Shown here: positions 42,911-52,916 of the stretch, piece after piece
Layout of the letters: each line of letters opens with the position of its first letter
Numbering within the stretch: position 1 is the first letter of the stretch
Source of the DNA: Methylibium rhizosphaerae
Lineage (GTDB): Bacteria; Pseudomonadota; Gammaproteobacteria; Burkholderiales; Burkholderiaceae_C
NCBI RefSeq assembly: GCF_006386545.1
Contig: NZ_SWAR01000027.1
Span: 88,388 to 152,387, forward strand
Length of the DNA stretch: 64,000 bases
Direction of reading: 5' to 3'
Program-made: the position numbers and the translations under genes
Notes under the pieces: generated by a model
The model's input: the letters and a program-made list of their open reading frames with translations, nothing else
Database searches by the model: none
Told to the model about the DNA's origin: nothing

Positions 42911-43804
42911 TCATGCGGCCCCAAGGGCAGGATTGCACTTGCGGCGGCGATGGCGGACAACGATGGCCATCACCAGTCCAAGTCCCCACATTGAGTAGGT
43001 CGCGGCCTCCGGCACTGGAGCAGCCACGCTGAATCGAACGTTATCCAGGGCCAGAACACTTGGAACGGTCCCCTCGAGGCGCTCTGAAAGCGCGAAGCCG
43101 ATCCAGTACAACCCGGGCCCGGGAACCGAGATTGACCTGCTGTGCCAGCCCGTCTCGAGGTTCATTCCCCCGCAATAGCCGCCCTCTAGCCCTTCCGTGT
43201 AGTAGCGCGAACAGAGGTCGACGCCACTTGTCATGAACGATCCGGAAAACGATTCGTAGTAGTAGAACCAATCATTCTGACGGTACGTTCCATCGTCGGA
43301 CCAAAGCGAAAAGTAGGCCGTATCGTCTACCCCAATCTTGTCCCAGTCGAAAGTGAGTTCGCCGGCCTGGGGCGCGTAGAAACTCGTCCTGATCGCGCCG
43401 CTCTCTCCTACGCCGGCTGCTGTCCAGTAGGGAATCGGGGGCATCGATTCCAGGAAGCTCCTTCGGTCAGTTGGCAAGCCCAGAAACTCACGGGAGAAGG
43501 AAACGTCTGGGCTCGACACACCTGAGTAGGGGTGCTCATTGGTCGTGGTGTCGCATGGCCAAGAGCGACCGGCCGGGGCGCCTTCTAGCGGAGGATTGAG
43601 GCGGTCGCACATGGTCGAGATGAACGCCATGTTGGGGCCCTGCGTTGGATCCAGACCAATCGTCGAGGTCTGGATGGATACGTCACCCATGTAGCCCCAG
43701 TCGCCCAGCCCCTGTTCAAAACCACTCAACACCCTGGCTTGGACAGGTGCAGACAAGGCAACGGTGCCGACCGCAACTGCAATGACAAGCGAGCTTGTCT
43801 TCAT
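42911..43804 (-). CDS. PEP-CTERM sorted exported protein
   Basis: A 297-residue precursor with signal peptide (to about residue 23, VQARV) and a C-terminal PEP-CTERM signal: VPEAATYSMWGLGLVMAIV followed by RHRRRK. The body is beta-rich, has Trp/Tyr/Asp-rich stretches and ends before the signal with LALDNVRFSVA, a usual strand of carbohydrate-binding-like PEP-CTERM proteins. Such proteins are processed by an exosortase and linked to exopolysaccharide; no exosortase gene lies in the window. The base use is less GC-rich than the left part. Confidence 0.85.
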   Translation of the reverse strand: MKTSSLVIAVAVGTVALSAPVQARVLSGFEQGLGDWGYMGDVSIQTSTIGLDPTQGPNMAFISTMCDRLNPPLEGAPAGRSWPCDTTTNEHPYSGVSSPDVSFSREFLGLPTDRRSFLESMPPIPYWTAAGVGESGAIRTSFYAPQAGELTFDWDKIGVDDTAYFSLWSDDGTYRQNDWFYYYESFSGSFMTSGVDLCSRYYTEGLEGGYCGGMNLETGWHSRSISVPGPGLYWIGFALSERLEGTVPSVLALDNVRFSVAAPVPEAATYSMWGLGLVMAIVVRHRRRKCNPALGAA

Positions 43805-43955
43805 GACGCGACCCTCCGCACAGTTTTGACAGGTTCGAAATCGCGACTCCTGACTTTCCGCGTCAGCTGCTCGTTCTGTAACCCCGCAAATCGGTGGATC
43901 CCCGCGGCGGCAGATGGCGGATGGTCAGTTCGGTGATCTTCATCGGCAGGAAGAA

Positions 43956-44435
43956 TCACCCAACGGCCGATGCTGCCGAGGCGGGAATCGCTGGCGGGAC
44001 AGCCTTGTCTCTTAGGTGCCGGGCTTCCTTCAGGCGCGTCTGCTGATACTCGACCTTGCATTCGTTGAACTCAACCTGCGGCGAGTTCTCATGCTTGCGC
44101 AGGACCATAGAGGCGCGTTGTTTGCAAGCATGCCCAACAAAGCGTCTCCAACTTGTCTGCAGCAGATCGAAGGACGCATGGCGCTGTTCCGGCAAGGACT
44201 TCTTCACCGTCGCAACGTATTGCTCCACGAATCGGTCGGTTCTTGCGGCCTTTTGCATGGAGGCCTTCAACCTTATGTCCCACTTGCAGGTGTTGTCCTC
44301 GGGGCCGCACCTTCTTTCTGCCTGCGCCGCGCGCCTGTCGACGTCTTTTAGCACGTGGTCGCGCGTCGGCTCAGCGGCGATAGCAGGTATCGCCAGCGCA
44401 AGGAAGGTCCCTATGGAGAAGAACACCTCCTTCAT
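43956..44435 (-). CDS. LprI-like (DUF1311) exported protein
   Basis: A 159-residue precursor with signal peptide (about 20 residues, IPAIAAE). It has paired Cys (RRCGPEDNTC, HACKQR, NECKVEY) and a SWRRFVGHACKQRA segment as in lysozyme-inhibitor LprI-type domains. That similarity is modest. Its ATG overlaps the stop of the upstream gene by four bases, so it is translationally coupled in a three-gene minus-strand operon (46.04-43.96 kb). Confidence 0.6.
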   Translation of the reverse strand: MKEVFFSIGTFLALAIPAIAAEPTRDHVLKDVDRRAAQAERRCGPEDNTCKWDIRLKASMQKAARTDRFVEQYVATVKKSLPEQRHASFDLLQTSWRRFVGHACKQRASMVLRKHENSPQVEFNECKVEYQQTRLKEARHLRDKAVPPAIPASAASAVG

Positions 44436-45673
44436 CGGATGGGCACAAGCGGCTCGGAAGCCGCTCCATACTGAAGGTTGAGGTTGGTGACATGCTCCAT
44501 GCGGCCGTCAGAGAATTCTTTCCGCCGTCCGGTCACCGCGTTGATCCACAAATTCTCAGACACCCTAAAGCTGAGCCCTACTGCGTGTTGATCGCGGTGG
44601 GAGCTAGTTCCTTCACTTCGGGCTGAAGTGCGCGAGGTTTCCAAGAACAGGGCCCGACGCGCGGACCCGTAGGTAAGACGTGCACCCAGTAGCGTCTGAG
44701 TCTCCTCTGCAAGCTCGCCCCCCGCTGATAGATCGAGCTTTGATGCGCCGCTGACCCGCCGCGCGTGCACAGTCAGCATTGCGCCTCGCTCCCAGCGCGA
44801 CGCGGTGTGCTGCTCGCTGCATCCTTGCGGGCCTGGCGTAATGCAATCGTAGAAGCCGCTGTCAGAGCCCAGCGTGCGCCGCAGCGCCGCTAGCCCTTCG
44901 AACCCATATTGCGCTGAGAGCCACCACCCAGTGCCGAATTGCAACCGCCGCTGCTCGCCGTCCGACTCGCGGCCCCGGCCCGTCATCACTCCGACTGCAA
45001 GACGTGACCGGTTCCACAGTTGCGGCTCGCGCGCCGCCAAGCACGCCTTGTACTCCTTGGCTGCCAAGTCGTCCTGAAGTTCATCCTCGGGGGCGAAGTC
45101 GCTGGTTGAGCCGTCGGCTGGGATCGGGACGCCGCCGTCCGGAAGCGGCTTTGAGCGGGCTCGCTCCAACATGCCGGCCTGGACGCGGTTGATGCACTGC
45201 TGGAGACCGTAGGAATACGCCGGGTCGCCGAGGTCAGCCAACACAACGGACAGCGACAGTCCTGTGGCCGTAATCTCCGCTTCGTCGACCTTACGTTTGC
45301 CGGATGCCAGGCCCAGCGTCGTCTTGGTGAGGGCCCGGAACCACGAGTTGCTCCGGTACTCGCGGAAGCTCAACTTGCCACCGCGGACGATGTAGTACGG
45401 CGTGAACTCGACCGCGCCGTTAGGTTTGCCGGTGCCATTGAAGAGCCCGGACACCCCAGCTTCGAACTCGCGCCGATTCTTGGGCATCAGCACGCTGTCC
45501 GCGCTTAGGCCGACATGGGTGGCGGCAGGCGATGTGGGTATGCTGAGGTCCGCGGTGAATTCGGCCAACTGGTCCTTCAGCGACTTGTCTTCGGCGTCAG
45601 CCGGCGCGGCGACGCCAAGCCCGAGCAAAGCAAGCCCACTCGCAAGTGTTCGGAGGAGTGCTGACGTAGGCAT
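44432..45673 (-). CDS. predicted exported protein, possibly outer-membrane
   Basis: A 413-residue precursor with a signal peptide (to about 31, AAPADAED). The remainder shows alternating amphipathic strands, particularly in the last 170 residues (RRLQFGTGWWLSAQYG, LSAGGELAEETQTLL, HAVGLSFRVSENLWINAV), that suggest a beta-barrel or beta-sandwich, plus four Cys. It does not end in the canonical aromatic residue. No family recognised. I chose the ATG at 45673 (GAGG eight bases upstream); the one at 45691 overlaps the previous gene. Confidence 0.65.
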   Translation of the reverse strand: MPTSALLRTLASGLALLGLGVAAPADAEDKSLKDQLAEFTADLSIPTSPAATHVGLSADSVLMPKNRREFEAGVSGLFNGTGKPNGAVEFTPYYIVRGGKLSFREYRSNSWFRALTKTTLGLASGKRKVDEAEITATGLSLSVVLADLGDPAYSYGLQQCINRVQAGMLERARSKPLPDGGVPIPADGSTSDFAPEDELQDDLAAKEYKACLAAREPQLWNRSRLAVGVMTGRGRESDGEQRRLQFGTGWWLSAQYGFEGLAALRRTLGSDSGFYDCITPGPQGCSEQHTASRWERGAMLTVHARRVSGASKLDLSAGGELAEETQTLLGARLTYGSARRALFLETSRTSARSEGTSSHRDQHAVGLSFRVSENLWINAVTGRRKEFSDGRMEHVTNLNLQYGAASEPLVPIR

Positions 45674-45683
45674 AAGGATGGCC

Positions 45684-46037
45684 TCATGCAAGGTTTAGCG
45701 TCATCGAGAAGGTCTTGGGGGCGCCGGCTGCGTTGCCACGCTTCTTGAAGGAGCGTGGACTGCCAGGTATGTCGGAATGGGTCAGTTCAATGGCAACTTC
45801 AAACTGTCCGTTGCCAACCAAAGGCACGACTACAAAGATCAGCCGCAGTTGCGCTTTCCCGGAGACCTTGCGCCCAGTTAGTTCGACGCACTGCCGTTCC
45901 AGATGTGCGTCGACAATTGTTTGGTCGCCCTCCTGGCTGGTTCGCCCATCGACGAACAACGTGGCACTAACATCGACATCGGCCCCACCGTTGGCAACGG
46001 CGCACACCTGCAAGGGAGTGGATCGGAAGTCGGCCAT
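45684..46037 (-). CDS. small beta-rich protein of unknown function
   Basis: A 117-residue protein without signal peptide, predicted as a beta-sandwich: ADVDVSATLFVDG, KAQLRLIFVVVPLVG and GQFEVAIELTHSD strands. Two Cys. AAGGA precedes the ATG; a longer frame starting at 46100 has no such site. First gene of the operon with the exported protein and the LprI-like protein. Not recognised. Confidence 0.6.
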   Translation of the reverse strand: MADFRSTPLQVCAVANGGADVDVSATLFVDGRTSQEGDQTIVDAHLERQCVELTGRKVSGKAQLRLIFVVVPLVGNGQFEVAIELTHSDIPGSPRSFKKRGNAAGAPKTFSMTLNLA

Positions 46038-46816
46038 GGCAGCATCCTTTTCACTGACGCCGCGCAGCGTATGTTCGGATGGTCTTAAGGGCATCCACAA
46101 GGTGGATGACGCCGGATCTGCCGCAAGTTCCGCCCGTGGCGAACGTTGAGCGTCCGCTGTTCGGACTGATCACCGCTGGCTTCACCCGGCCGCTTTGGGT
46201 CGGGTGCGTAAGTAGGTCGACCAGACAAGCCGTCATGCGGCCGACGTGCGATCCGAGGTGGCGTCCGGTCAACGTTTGAATGTCAGCAGCACGCTCAGGA
46301 CCGGTCGGCCGCAAGGTACGACACCGATGACGCCATTGACCGCGATGTGCCCGACACGGTGAACACACCGGTCAAGGTCGACTCCAGCCGGGCCGAAAGG
46401 CAAGTCCATGGCTGATTCTGTTGAATCGTGCCGCGCACTCGTGGCCATCTGCGGCGTGACGCCGCCCACTCTCGGCCGTACATGCAGCCGCATGTGTCTG
46501 CGAAGGTAGATCTGGTTCATCTGTGCCCCCAGAAACAGGATCGCCTGCTGAGGCGAAGCGGCGTCACCCGGCGGTCCCCGCAGCGTCTACGGCCGAGACA
46601 GTTCTGGCGGCGCTGTCTTCGTAGTCCTGGCGGCTTCGGGTTGGCTGCCTGGCTCATGTTCAACCTGCATCGCCCACGCAACATCTGAATTGGGGAGGCG
46701 CCGCGTTTCTCCAAGGACTACGCTGTCTCGCTCGTCGCCCGCGGTTCACAAAGGGATGCAGGCCTGCGTGTGGCCCAGCTTCCGGCTGCGGGCGGATGCC
46801 AGTTGCGGAGGGACCC
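46038..46816. other. long region without a recognisable gene
   Basis: About 780 bases between divergent transcription units. Several short frames exist on both strands but none has a start signal, motif or consistent codon use. It probably holds both promoters and decayed DNA. Confidence 0.4.
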
Positions 46817-49800
46817 ATGGCAGGCAATCGCCCGGAAGCAGGTATCGAACCCAAAAGCATGAGCGCGCACTACCAGCGTCGCAGGGAAGTGCTCGCGGAC
46901 AAGGAGGGCCTGTCAGCCCGACCATGGGGACTGGCGCTCTCCGGCGGTGGTATCCGCAGCGCGACGTTTTGCTTTGGTTTGCTAAAGGCATTGGCGAGGA
47001 ACGATCTCTTCCGTCGTTTCGACATACTTTCGACGGTGTCGGGCGGTGGCTACATCGGGTCTGCCGTTGGCAGGCTGTTTCATGAATCCGGCAGCACCCC
47101 CGAGCGTGTCCAAGCGGCACTTGCTGACGCCGGTACGCGGCCGTTCGGCGTGTGGCTGCGGGCCAATGGGCGATACCTGATCCCGCGAGGCACGAAGGAC
47201 CTCATCTTCGCAATCGCCAACTTTGGTCGGAACCTCGTCGGCATTCACATCGAACTAGCGTTCCTCTCGCTGCTTCTTGGCGGTTTCCTGGTCGGGTTGG
47301 ATTTGGTGGTTTGGGAGTGGGCCAATTGCATCTTCCAATCTGGCCAGTGCTGGCGGCCCGGGTGGATAGACGTTGACGTCCTCGCGCTCCTATCGGGCCC
47401 ACCACCGATCTGGCTCTTCCTGCCTTTTGTGGCATGGGTCGGGACTGCGCTTGCCTGCGCCTACTGGGTACTACCAGCCCGCAAAGGAGATAGCTGGGTC
47501 GTGCAGCCTCTGGTGACAGCCGCGTTGGCAGTGACTGGCATCGTCCTGCTGGTCAGGCACGCGACATCCGCCCTGTCAGGACTACCGCACATCACCGGCA
47601 CGCTCGAGTTGCCGGGCGAACTTGTAGTAACGGCTGTGGCGCTGCTCCTGGCATGGATCGCCGGCATCGCCATTGCTACTTGTCTGGCATTCAGCGGCAA
47701 GGAACAGGACCGCGTCCGCAATCGGCTGACCGCCTCACTGTCGGTAACGCTGAGCGTGGGTCTCATCGTGGCTGGACTCGGCGTAGCGGACTACTTGGCA
47801 TGGTCCATCGGGAACATCGACGCGGCAAAGCAGGGGACGTTCGGAGCGGCACTGGCGCTCGCGGTGGTCGCGCTGCGAGCGGCATTGCCCAAGATCGCCG
47901 ATCTTCCAAAGAGCCTAACGCCCGGCACGAGGAGGAGCGTCCTGTGGCTGATCAACATTGCCGGGCTGCTGCTGCTCGCGCTGGTAGTCATCTTCTGGAT
48001 GAGCTGGGTGCACAGGGCAACGTCGGATGTCTTGTTCGTAAGGCGGCCGCCGGAACTCAGGTTTCAGCCGTCCTATGAGGCGCTACTTTGGATCGTCATA
48101 CCGCCAGTGCTGTTGGTACTCGCCTCCCTTCGAAATCGGGACTTCTTGAACCGCTCGTCGCTGTTCACGTTCTACCGAGCTCGACTTGTTCGAAGCTATC
48201 TGGGCGCCGCCAACCCCGGCCGCTTCGAAGCGGCCGATAGCGGCGGAAGCTGCGTTGACAAGGCCCGGGTCGGAGCGCCCAAGGTGCTCGTCGCCAGTGT
48301 GCACGCAAAGGACGATGTCGCCATGGAGAGGTATCAGCCTCACATGCAAGGCGGGCCGGTCCACCTGATCAATGTGTGTGTCAACCAGACGCGGGATCCA
48401 AGGGGTGGCCTGTTCAATCAGGATCGCAAGGGCCTCCTCCTCACGGTCGGGCCCAACGGCCAGATGTGCACCACGCCGAACGTATGGCGGTTTCCGCAGG
48501 ACAAGGCCCGCCTCACCCTCGGTTCGTGGATGGCCATCTCTGGCGCGGCGGTCGCACCCGGCCTGGGCTCATCAACCCGTTCGGGTGTGGCTGCAGTGCT
48601 GATGCTTGCCGGCCTCAGATTGGGCTACTGGTGGGACAGTCTGAACTTTGGAACCAAGCCGAGCGAGCCGCCAAGGCGGCCCGTCACCAAGTACGAGCAG
48701 TTCTTCAGCGAACTGCGCGGGCGCTTCGACGGAGATCAAGGGCGTGATTGGTTCTTGAGCGACGGCGGCCACTTCGAGAACACCGCCGCCTACGCGCTGT
48801 TGCGCGAAGAATGCGAAGTCATCGTCCTCGCTGACTGCGGTGCCGACCCCCGCTACGCATTCGGAGACCTGGAGAACCTGGTTCGAAAGGCGCGCATCGA
48901 CCTTCAGGCAGACATCACCTTCCTGAGGCCGAAGTCCACAACGGAGGTTGCCGCCAGAAATCCGGACGCCGACACCTTTGGGGACTCAGTCACCCTTTTC
49001 GGATCGCTGAACGAGCTTGCCTCAACAGATAGTCAGGCCTGCCTCGCCTTAGCCCGAGTGACATACGGTCACTCGGAGCGCGTCGGTCACATGGTGATCG
49101 TCAAACCGAACATGTGCCACGGTGTTCCTGTGGATCTCGTGAACTTCAAGGCAGACAACCCACTGTTCCCGCAGGAACCCACGACCGACCAGTTCTTCAG
49201 TGAGGCACAGTGGGAAAGCTACTACCAGCTCGGGCAAACGCTCGGAGCAAACATCAGCCAGAAGGTGCTCTGCAATCTGGCGGCATTTGCCACTCAGCAC
49301 TTCGTCGACGACGACGGGGCGATGCTAGTCACTGACGCCAAGGGCGAGCAATCCGTCCAATACTCATCCAAGAGGCTCTCGTCCAGAATCGCGGCAACCG
49401 GAGCTGTTTCCGCCTCGGTGAGCCTTGGTGCTGTGACCACCATCGGACTGGCGTCATGGGACGCGGTCAACAAGGAGCTGAGTTCGATGTCCTTGGCTTC
49501 TCGCATCGAGCCAGGCACGTACAAGGAGTTGACAGACATCTTCGGGAAGCTTAGCCCAGTCCCGGCCGGAGCCTCGGCCCCCGACGCCAGACTTGGCGAG
49601 ATGGCAACGGCGCTGCTTCGTGTCGGCGACGCCGTCTGCAACCCAAAGAACCTCGCTGCGTTCAGGCAATCGGAGTTGATGGCGCTGATGGTGGCGCGGA
49701 CGAAGCAAGCTTGCCGCGACTCGGCCGCAGCGCACGCCTCCTGCAGCGCCTTGCTCAACGACGACAAGGTGTCGGCATGCCTGCAAGACAAGCCGCGGGT

Positions 49801-50611
49801 TGCCTGTGTTCCAACCTACTGGACGCGGGACTACAAAACCGATGCAACCAAGCCTTCCAACTGCTGGGACCCGGCGGCACTGCCAATTCAGGATGGCGTG
49901 GACATGGCGTCGAGCGCGATGCCACCTGCAAGACCGGTCAGCGAGGTTGCCAGCGCGGCGTCCGCCACGGTGACGGGGCAGGCCCCGAAGCCTATCGGGG
50001 AGCGAAAGTCGCCTGTCTGCACTGGCAAGACGATCTACCTTCAGATTTACGGTCCGGAACTGCGGGACTCAGTTCGTCTGCTGAGAGAGCCATGGCGCGC
50101 CCTGGGCGCCTCAGTGCCTCCGGTGGAGGATGTCTGGGACAGTGCGCGCCGAGCGGGGCGGCGTTTGCCCCAGCCGTATCAGGTGCCCACGGTCATCTAC
50201 CAGCACGAAGCCTCCAAATTGTGTGCTGAAGCGTTGCAGCCAGATGGCGCCTTGCCTCCCTGGCAAGTTCGGCCGGTGCCAGCGGGGATGGCCGGACGCC
50301 ACGACGTCATCGAGGTGTGGGTTCCACCGGTCGGGCAGAACGCTGGACAGGCTGCTCCGGCGGAGGCCTTCTGCTATCAGGAAGACGACCGCAACCCCGG
50401 GCCCCAGCGCTACAGCGTTCATTGTCACGCGACGCAGGAGGCGTGCGTGTCCGCTCGAGGTGAGAACACTAAGCGGGTCCAAACGGAGTGCAGGCAAACC
50501 TCATTGACACCAGGCGCGATGGCCTTCAGCAGAGGCTGGGCTGGTTCCTGGTATGCGAGCGGCCCCAGCGCTTTCGGTGCACCGTTCCCATCTCTGCCTG
50601 ACGCCAAGTAG
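46817..50611 (+). CDS. very large membrane patatin-like phospholipase
   Basis: A 1264-residue protein. A patatin domain is split: its first part (GLALSGGGIRSATF oxyanion loop at about 38-51, nucleophile Ser75 in VSGGGYIG) is followed by about 500 residues with some eight hydrophobic helices, and the catalytic Asp649 (SDGGHFEN, the DGG motif) comes after. The C-terminal third has an unrelated domain ending in a TIYLQIYGPELRD / VPTVIYQHEA module I have seen only in uncharacterised proteins. It would cut membrane lipids. Start by GGAGGG upstream of the ATG at 46817. It converges on the subtilase gene at 50.8 kb. Confidence 0.8.
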   Translation: MAGNRPEAGIEPKSMSAHYQRRREVLADKEGLSARPWGLALSGGGIRSATFCFGLLKALARNDLFRRFDILSTVSGGGYIGSAVGRLFHESGSTPERVQAALADAGTRPFGVWLRANGRYLIPRGTKDLIFAIANFGRNLVGIHIELAFLSLLLGGFLVGLDLVVWEWANCIFQSGQCWRPGWIDVDVLALLSGPPPIWLFLPFVAWVGTALACAYWVLPARKGDSWVVQPLVTAALAVTGIVLLVRHATSALSGLPHITGTLELPGELVVTAVALLLAWIAGIAIATCLAFSGKEQDRVRNRLTASLSVTLSVGLIVAGLGVADYLAWSIGNIDAAKQGTFGAALALAVVALRAALPKIADLPKSLTPGTRRSVLWLINIAGLLLLALVVIFWMSWVHRATSDVLFVRRPPELRFQPSYEALLWIVIPPVLLVLASLRNRDFLNRSSLFTFYRARLVRSYLGAANPGRFEAADSGGSCVDKARVGAPKVLVASVHAKDDVAMERYQPHMQGGPVHLINVCVNQTRDPRGGLFNQDRKGLLLTVGPNGQMCTTPNVWRFPQDKARLTLGSWMAISGAAVAPGLGSSTRSGVAAVLMLAGLRLGYWWDSLNFGTKPSEPPRRPVTKYEQFFSELRGRFDGDQGRDWFLSDGGHFENTAAYALLREECEVIVLADCGADPRYAFGDLENLVRKARIDLQADITFLRPKSTTEVAARNPDADTFGDSVTLFGSLNELASTDSQACLALARVTYGHSERVGHMVIVKPNMCHGVPVDLVNFKADNPLFPQEPTTDQFFSEAQWESYYQLGQTLGANISQKVLCNLAAFATQHFVDDDGAMLVTDAKGEQSVQYSSKRLSSRIAATGAVSASVSLGAVTTIGLASWDAVNKELSSMSLASRIEPGTYKELTDIFGKLSPVPAGASAPDARLGEMATALLRVGDAVCNPKNLAAFRQSELMALMVARTKQACRDSAAAHASCSALLNDDKVSACLQDKPRVACVPTYWTRDYKTDATKPSNCWDPAALPIQDGVDMASSAMPPARPVSEVASAASATVTGQAPKPIGERKSPVCTGKTIYLQIYGPELRDSVRLLREPWRALGASVPPVEDVWDSARRAGRRLPQPYQVPTVIYQHEASKLCAEALQPDGALPPWQVRPVPAGMAGRHDVIEVWVPPVGQNAGQAAPAEAFCYQEDDRNPGPQRYSVHCHATQEACVSARGENTKRVQTECRQTSLTPGAMAFSRGWAGSWYASGPSAFGAPFPSLPDAK

Positions 50612-50824
50612 CGCATCTGTCGGTCAGCCCGCCAGGTTCGACCTGGTCTGCCAAAGGCTACCTGTGGATGCCCACCGATGAGGGCCTCGTCGCAAGGGCT
50701 CCGAGTGACAGCTTCGTGCTGACTCCGACTTGGGATCGAACGCAGATGGGGCGCCTGCAGAGATGCGTCGGTCGTCCTCGACTGGCTGCGGGGCGACCCG
50801 TCTTCAAACTTTCGCCAGTCAGGG

Positions 50825-52900
50825 CTACGCCTGTTCATCCAAGGTGCCACGTTTGATGACACCTTTTGACTCCCGCACTAACGCTTTGACAACGCCCACG
50901 AACGTGGCGGGCCACCTGTCCAGGTTGAAGAGCCGCCGGGTGACAACCGGAGCGGCAACGCTGGTCCCATTCATGCGATGTACGTCATTGCTGCGCACCG
51001 CCGCGGCAACGATGCCGGGAGACATGGCATCTTCCTCGCAGGGCGCCAAGAGCATTGGGGAGCCTGGCCTGTCGAGTGATGGCAGCGAGCTGTAGCTTGC
51101 TGGGCTGGCATCACTCCAGCGATAGCCGCCCACCACAAACGCCTTTGAGCCAGTCGCGATGCTGCTCAAGGTGTTGTATTCGTCGTCACGATCCAGGCCG
51201 ATGAAACAAGGCTGTGCGCCTTGGTCGAACCCTGTGCTCTCACCAGGATCGTCACGTTCGATCCATGCATCGAACGTGACCTTTGTGTCGCTCTTCTCGT
51301 GTTCCAACCCGACCTCGATCTCCCAGAGGCCCGGCTCGTTCAGTGGGCCGTCATCGTCAATCCCCGCAGCAGTGGGAGCCAATGACAGTAGCACCATAGC
51401 CTGTTCATTCTTGGGCTTGTTTCCGCCATGCGGTACCTCTGCTTGGTGCTGAAGCAACGCGAGCAGCTTGCCCGTCGTCGGATCAAGGAGTGCGTCCGCT
51501 CCGCCGGGCCCGATCCAATCGCTCCAATCACGTTCGGCGGTCCGCACTCTCACCGCCAAGGGCGTGTGGCCCTTTTTGTTGGGGCGCGGATACCACAGCT
51601 CCATGAACGTATCGGTGGTGTCATCCGGCGCGAGCGCAAAGCGCAACAGAGCAGTCTTGTCCAGTGCGACGGTCCGTCGGACATGGCAGTTGGCCTGTCG
51701 TGCATTTCCTGCGCCGAGCACGATCGCAAGACGTCCGCCACACGCTTCGATCAGTTGGTCGAACGCAGTCTCGATCAGGGAACTGCCATCGTGCGAACCT
51801 GCAAACGTGCCGTAGCTGATATTGACGACCAGCCGTGCGTCTGGCTCGCATACGTGGAGTGCGTAGCGCACGGCATCGAGCAAGTGCGCGCTCAGGGAAC
51901 CCCCACTGCTGTCCGCTGCGGTCAGCGCAGGCAGCTGCACGAAGATGATGTCGGCGTTCGAGGCCGCGTCGACACCGTCAGTGCCGATGATTGCTGCGAG
52001 CGGGTCTTGCCGGCCCGCCGCCACGTCCATGACATGACCTCCATGGGTGGCAAACCAGGTGCGACGCCGGGGATCTTCATCTGCGATGAGGTACTCCAGG
52101 CTCTGGTAGGCAGTGTCCTCGTCGACCGGTGGCACGCTTCGCTTGGCCGAAGTCAGGATTTCGGTGATGGTCCTGCGGCTGAGTTCTCGCCCATAGCCGG
52201 TGCAGCCTGGTTTCGACCAGGCAGGGTGACGCCCATCCTGGCGCCCGACGTCCTGGTCCCAGATCGTGGCAATCCGACTTTCGCAGTCTTTGCCAGGACG
52301 GGCGAAGCGCTCGTTCATGAACGGGCACCCATAGTCGACGATCACGATGGCGTCACCGATCGAAGCAGCTTGGGTTGGCTGCGCCGTGACCGCAGTGAAG
52401 ATCGGGGGAGCTGCGCGCGAGGCCTGCTCACTCTGGGCCCCATAGCGTCCCGCGGTAGTCGCTTGTGCAGTCGACTCCGCCTTGTGCAGTGGCATTGCCA
52501 ACTCCCAAACCAGCCCTGGGTATGTCTCTGCCAGTTTGCCGATGTCGCCCGTATTCAACGTGGCAGTGAAGTACAGCCTGTCCGACCCGCGCACTTTCGG
52601 CTGCTCGTAATGGTCTGGGTTGTACATCTCGGCGACCTGCAGGAGCGAGCCCTCGACAAACGTTTTCTGCAGGACTGCCTTGGGCGCGCGAGCAATGATC
52701 CGCACCGACATCGGTTCGGGTGGCGAGTTGCCTGTGCTGCCGCGAGCGAAGCCACGCCATTCCGTGGCCCGCGCCCACCGTGCATAAAGGTCGGCAGGTT
52801 CGTTGTTGCCCTGAGACGCCTGCGTGCCGGATCCCGCGATGCTGGTAACGGCCCGTTGTTTCGCTAGCATGCGCTCTTGATGGTTTGCCCATTCAGCCAT
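50825..52900 (-). CDS. S8 family subtilisin-like protease, last gene of the cyclase operon
   Basis: A 691-residue protein without signal peptide. The triad is visible: Asp189 in IVIVDYGCP, His286 in THGGHVMD and Ser at about 655 in NGTSVAAP, with an Asn region GAGNARQ between. A large insertion, AFDQLIEACGG to about 600, separates His and Ser. All key residues are kept, so it is probably active and acts inside the cell or is exported by a non-Sec route. AGGAGGGG precedes the ATG. It starts 16 bases after the PAP2 gene and is part of the operon cyclase-PAP2-protease. Confidence 0.82.
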   Translation of the reverse strand: MAEWANHQERMLAKQRAVTSIAGSGTQASQGNNEPADLYARWARATEWRGFARGSTGNSPPEPMSVRIIARAPKAVLQKTFVEGSLLQVAEMYNPDHYEQPKVRGSDRLYFTATLNTGDIGKLAETYPGLVWELAMPLHKAESTAQATTAGRYGAQSEQASRAAPPIFTAVTAQPTQAASIGDAIVIVDYGCPFMNERFARPGKDCESRIATIWDQDVGRQDGRHPAWSKPGCTGYGRELSRRTITEILTSAKRSVPPVDEDTAYQSLEYLIADEDPRRRTWFATHGGHVMDVAAGRQDPLAAIIGTDGVDAASNADIIFVQLPALTAADSSGGSLSAHLLDAVRYALHVCEPDARLVVNISYGTFAGSHDGSSLIETAFDQLIEACGGRLAIVLGAGNARQANCHVRRTVALDKTALLRFALAPDDTTDTFMELWYPRPNKKGHTPLAVRVRTAERDWSDWIGPGGADALLDPTTGKLLALLQHQAEVPHGGNKPKNEQAMVLLSLAPTAAGIDDDGPLNEPGLWEIEVGLEHEKSDTKVTFDAWIERDDPGESTGFDQGAQPCFIGLDRDDEYNTLSSIATGSKAFVVGGYRWSDASPASYSSLPSLDRPGSPMLLAPCEEDAMSPGIVAAAVRSNDVHRMNGTSVAAPVVTRRLFNLDRWPATFVGVVKALVRESKGVIKRGTLDEQA

Positions 52901-52916
52901 GTGCCCCTCCTTGCGG

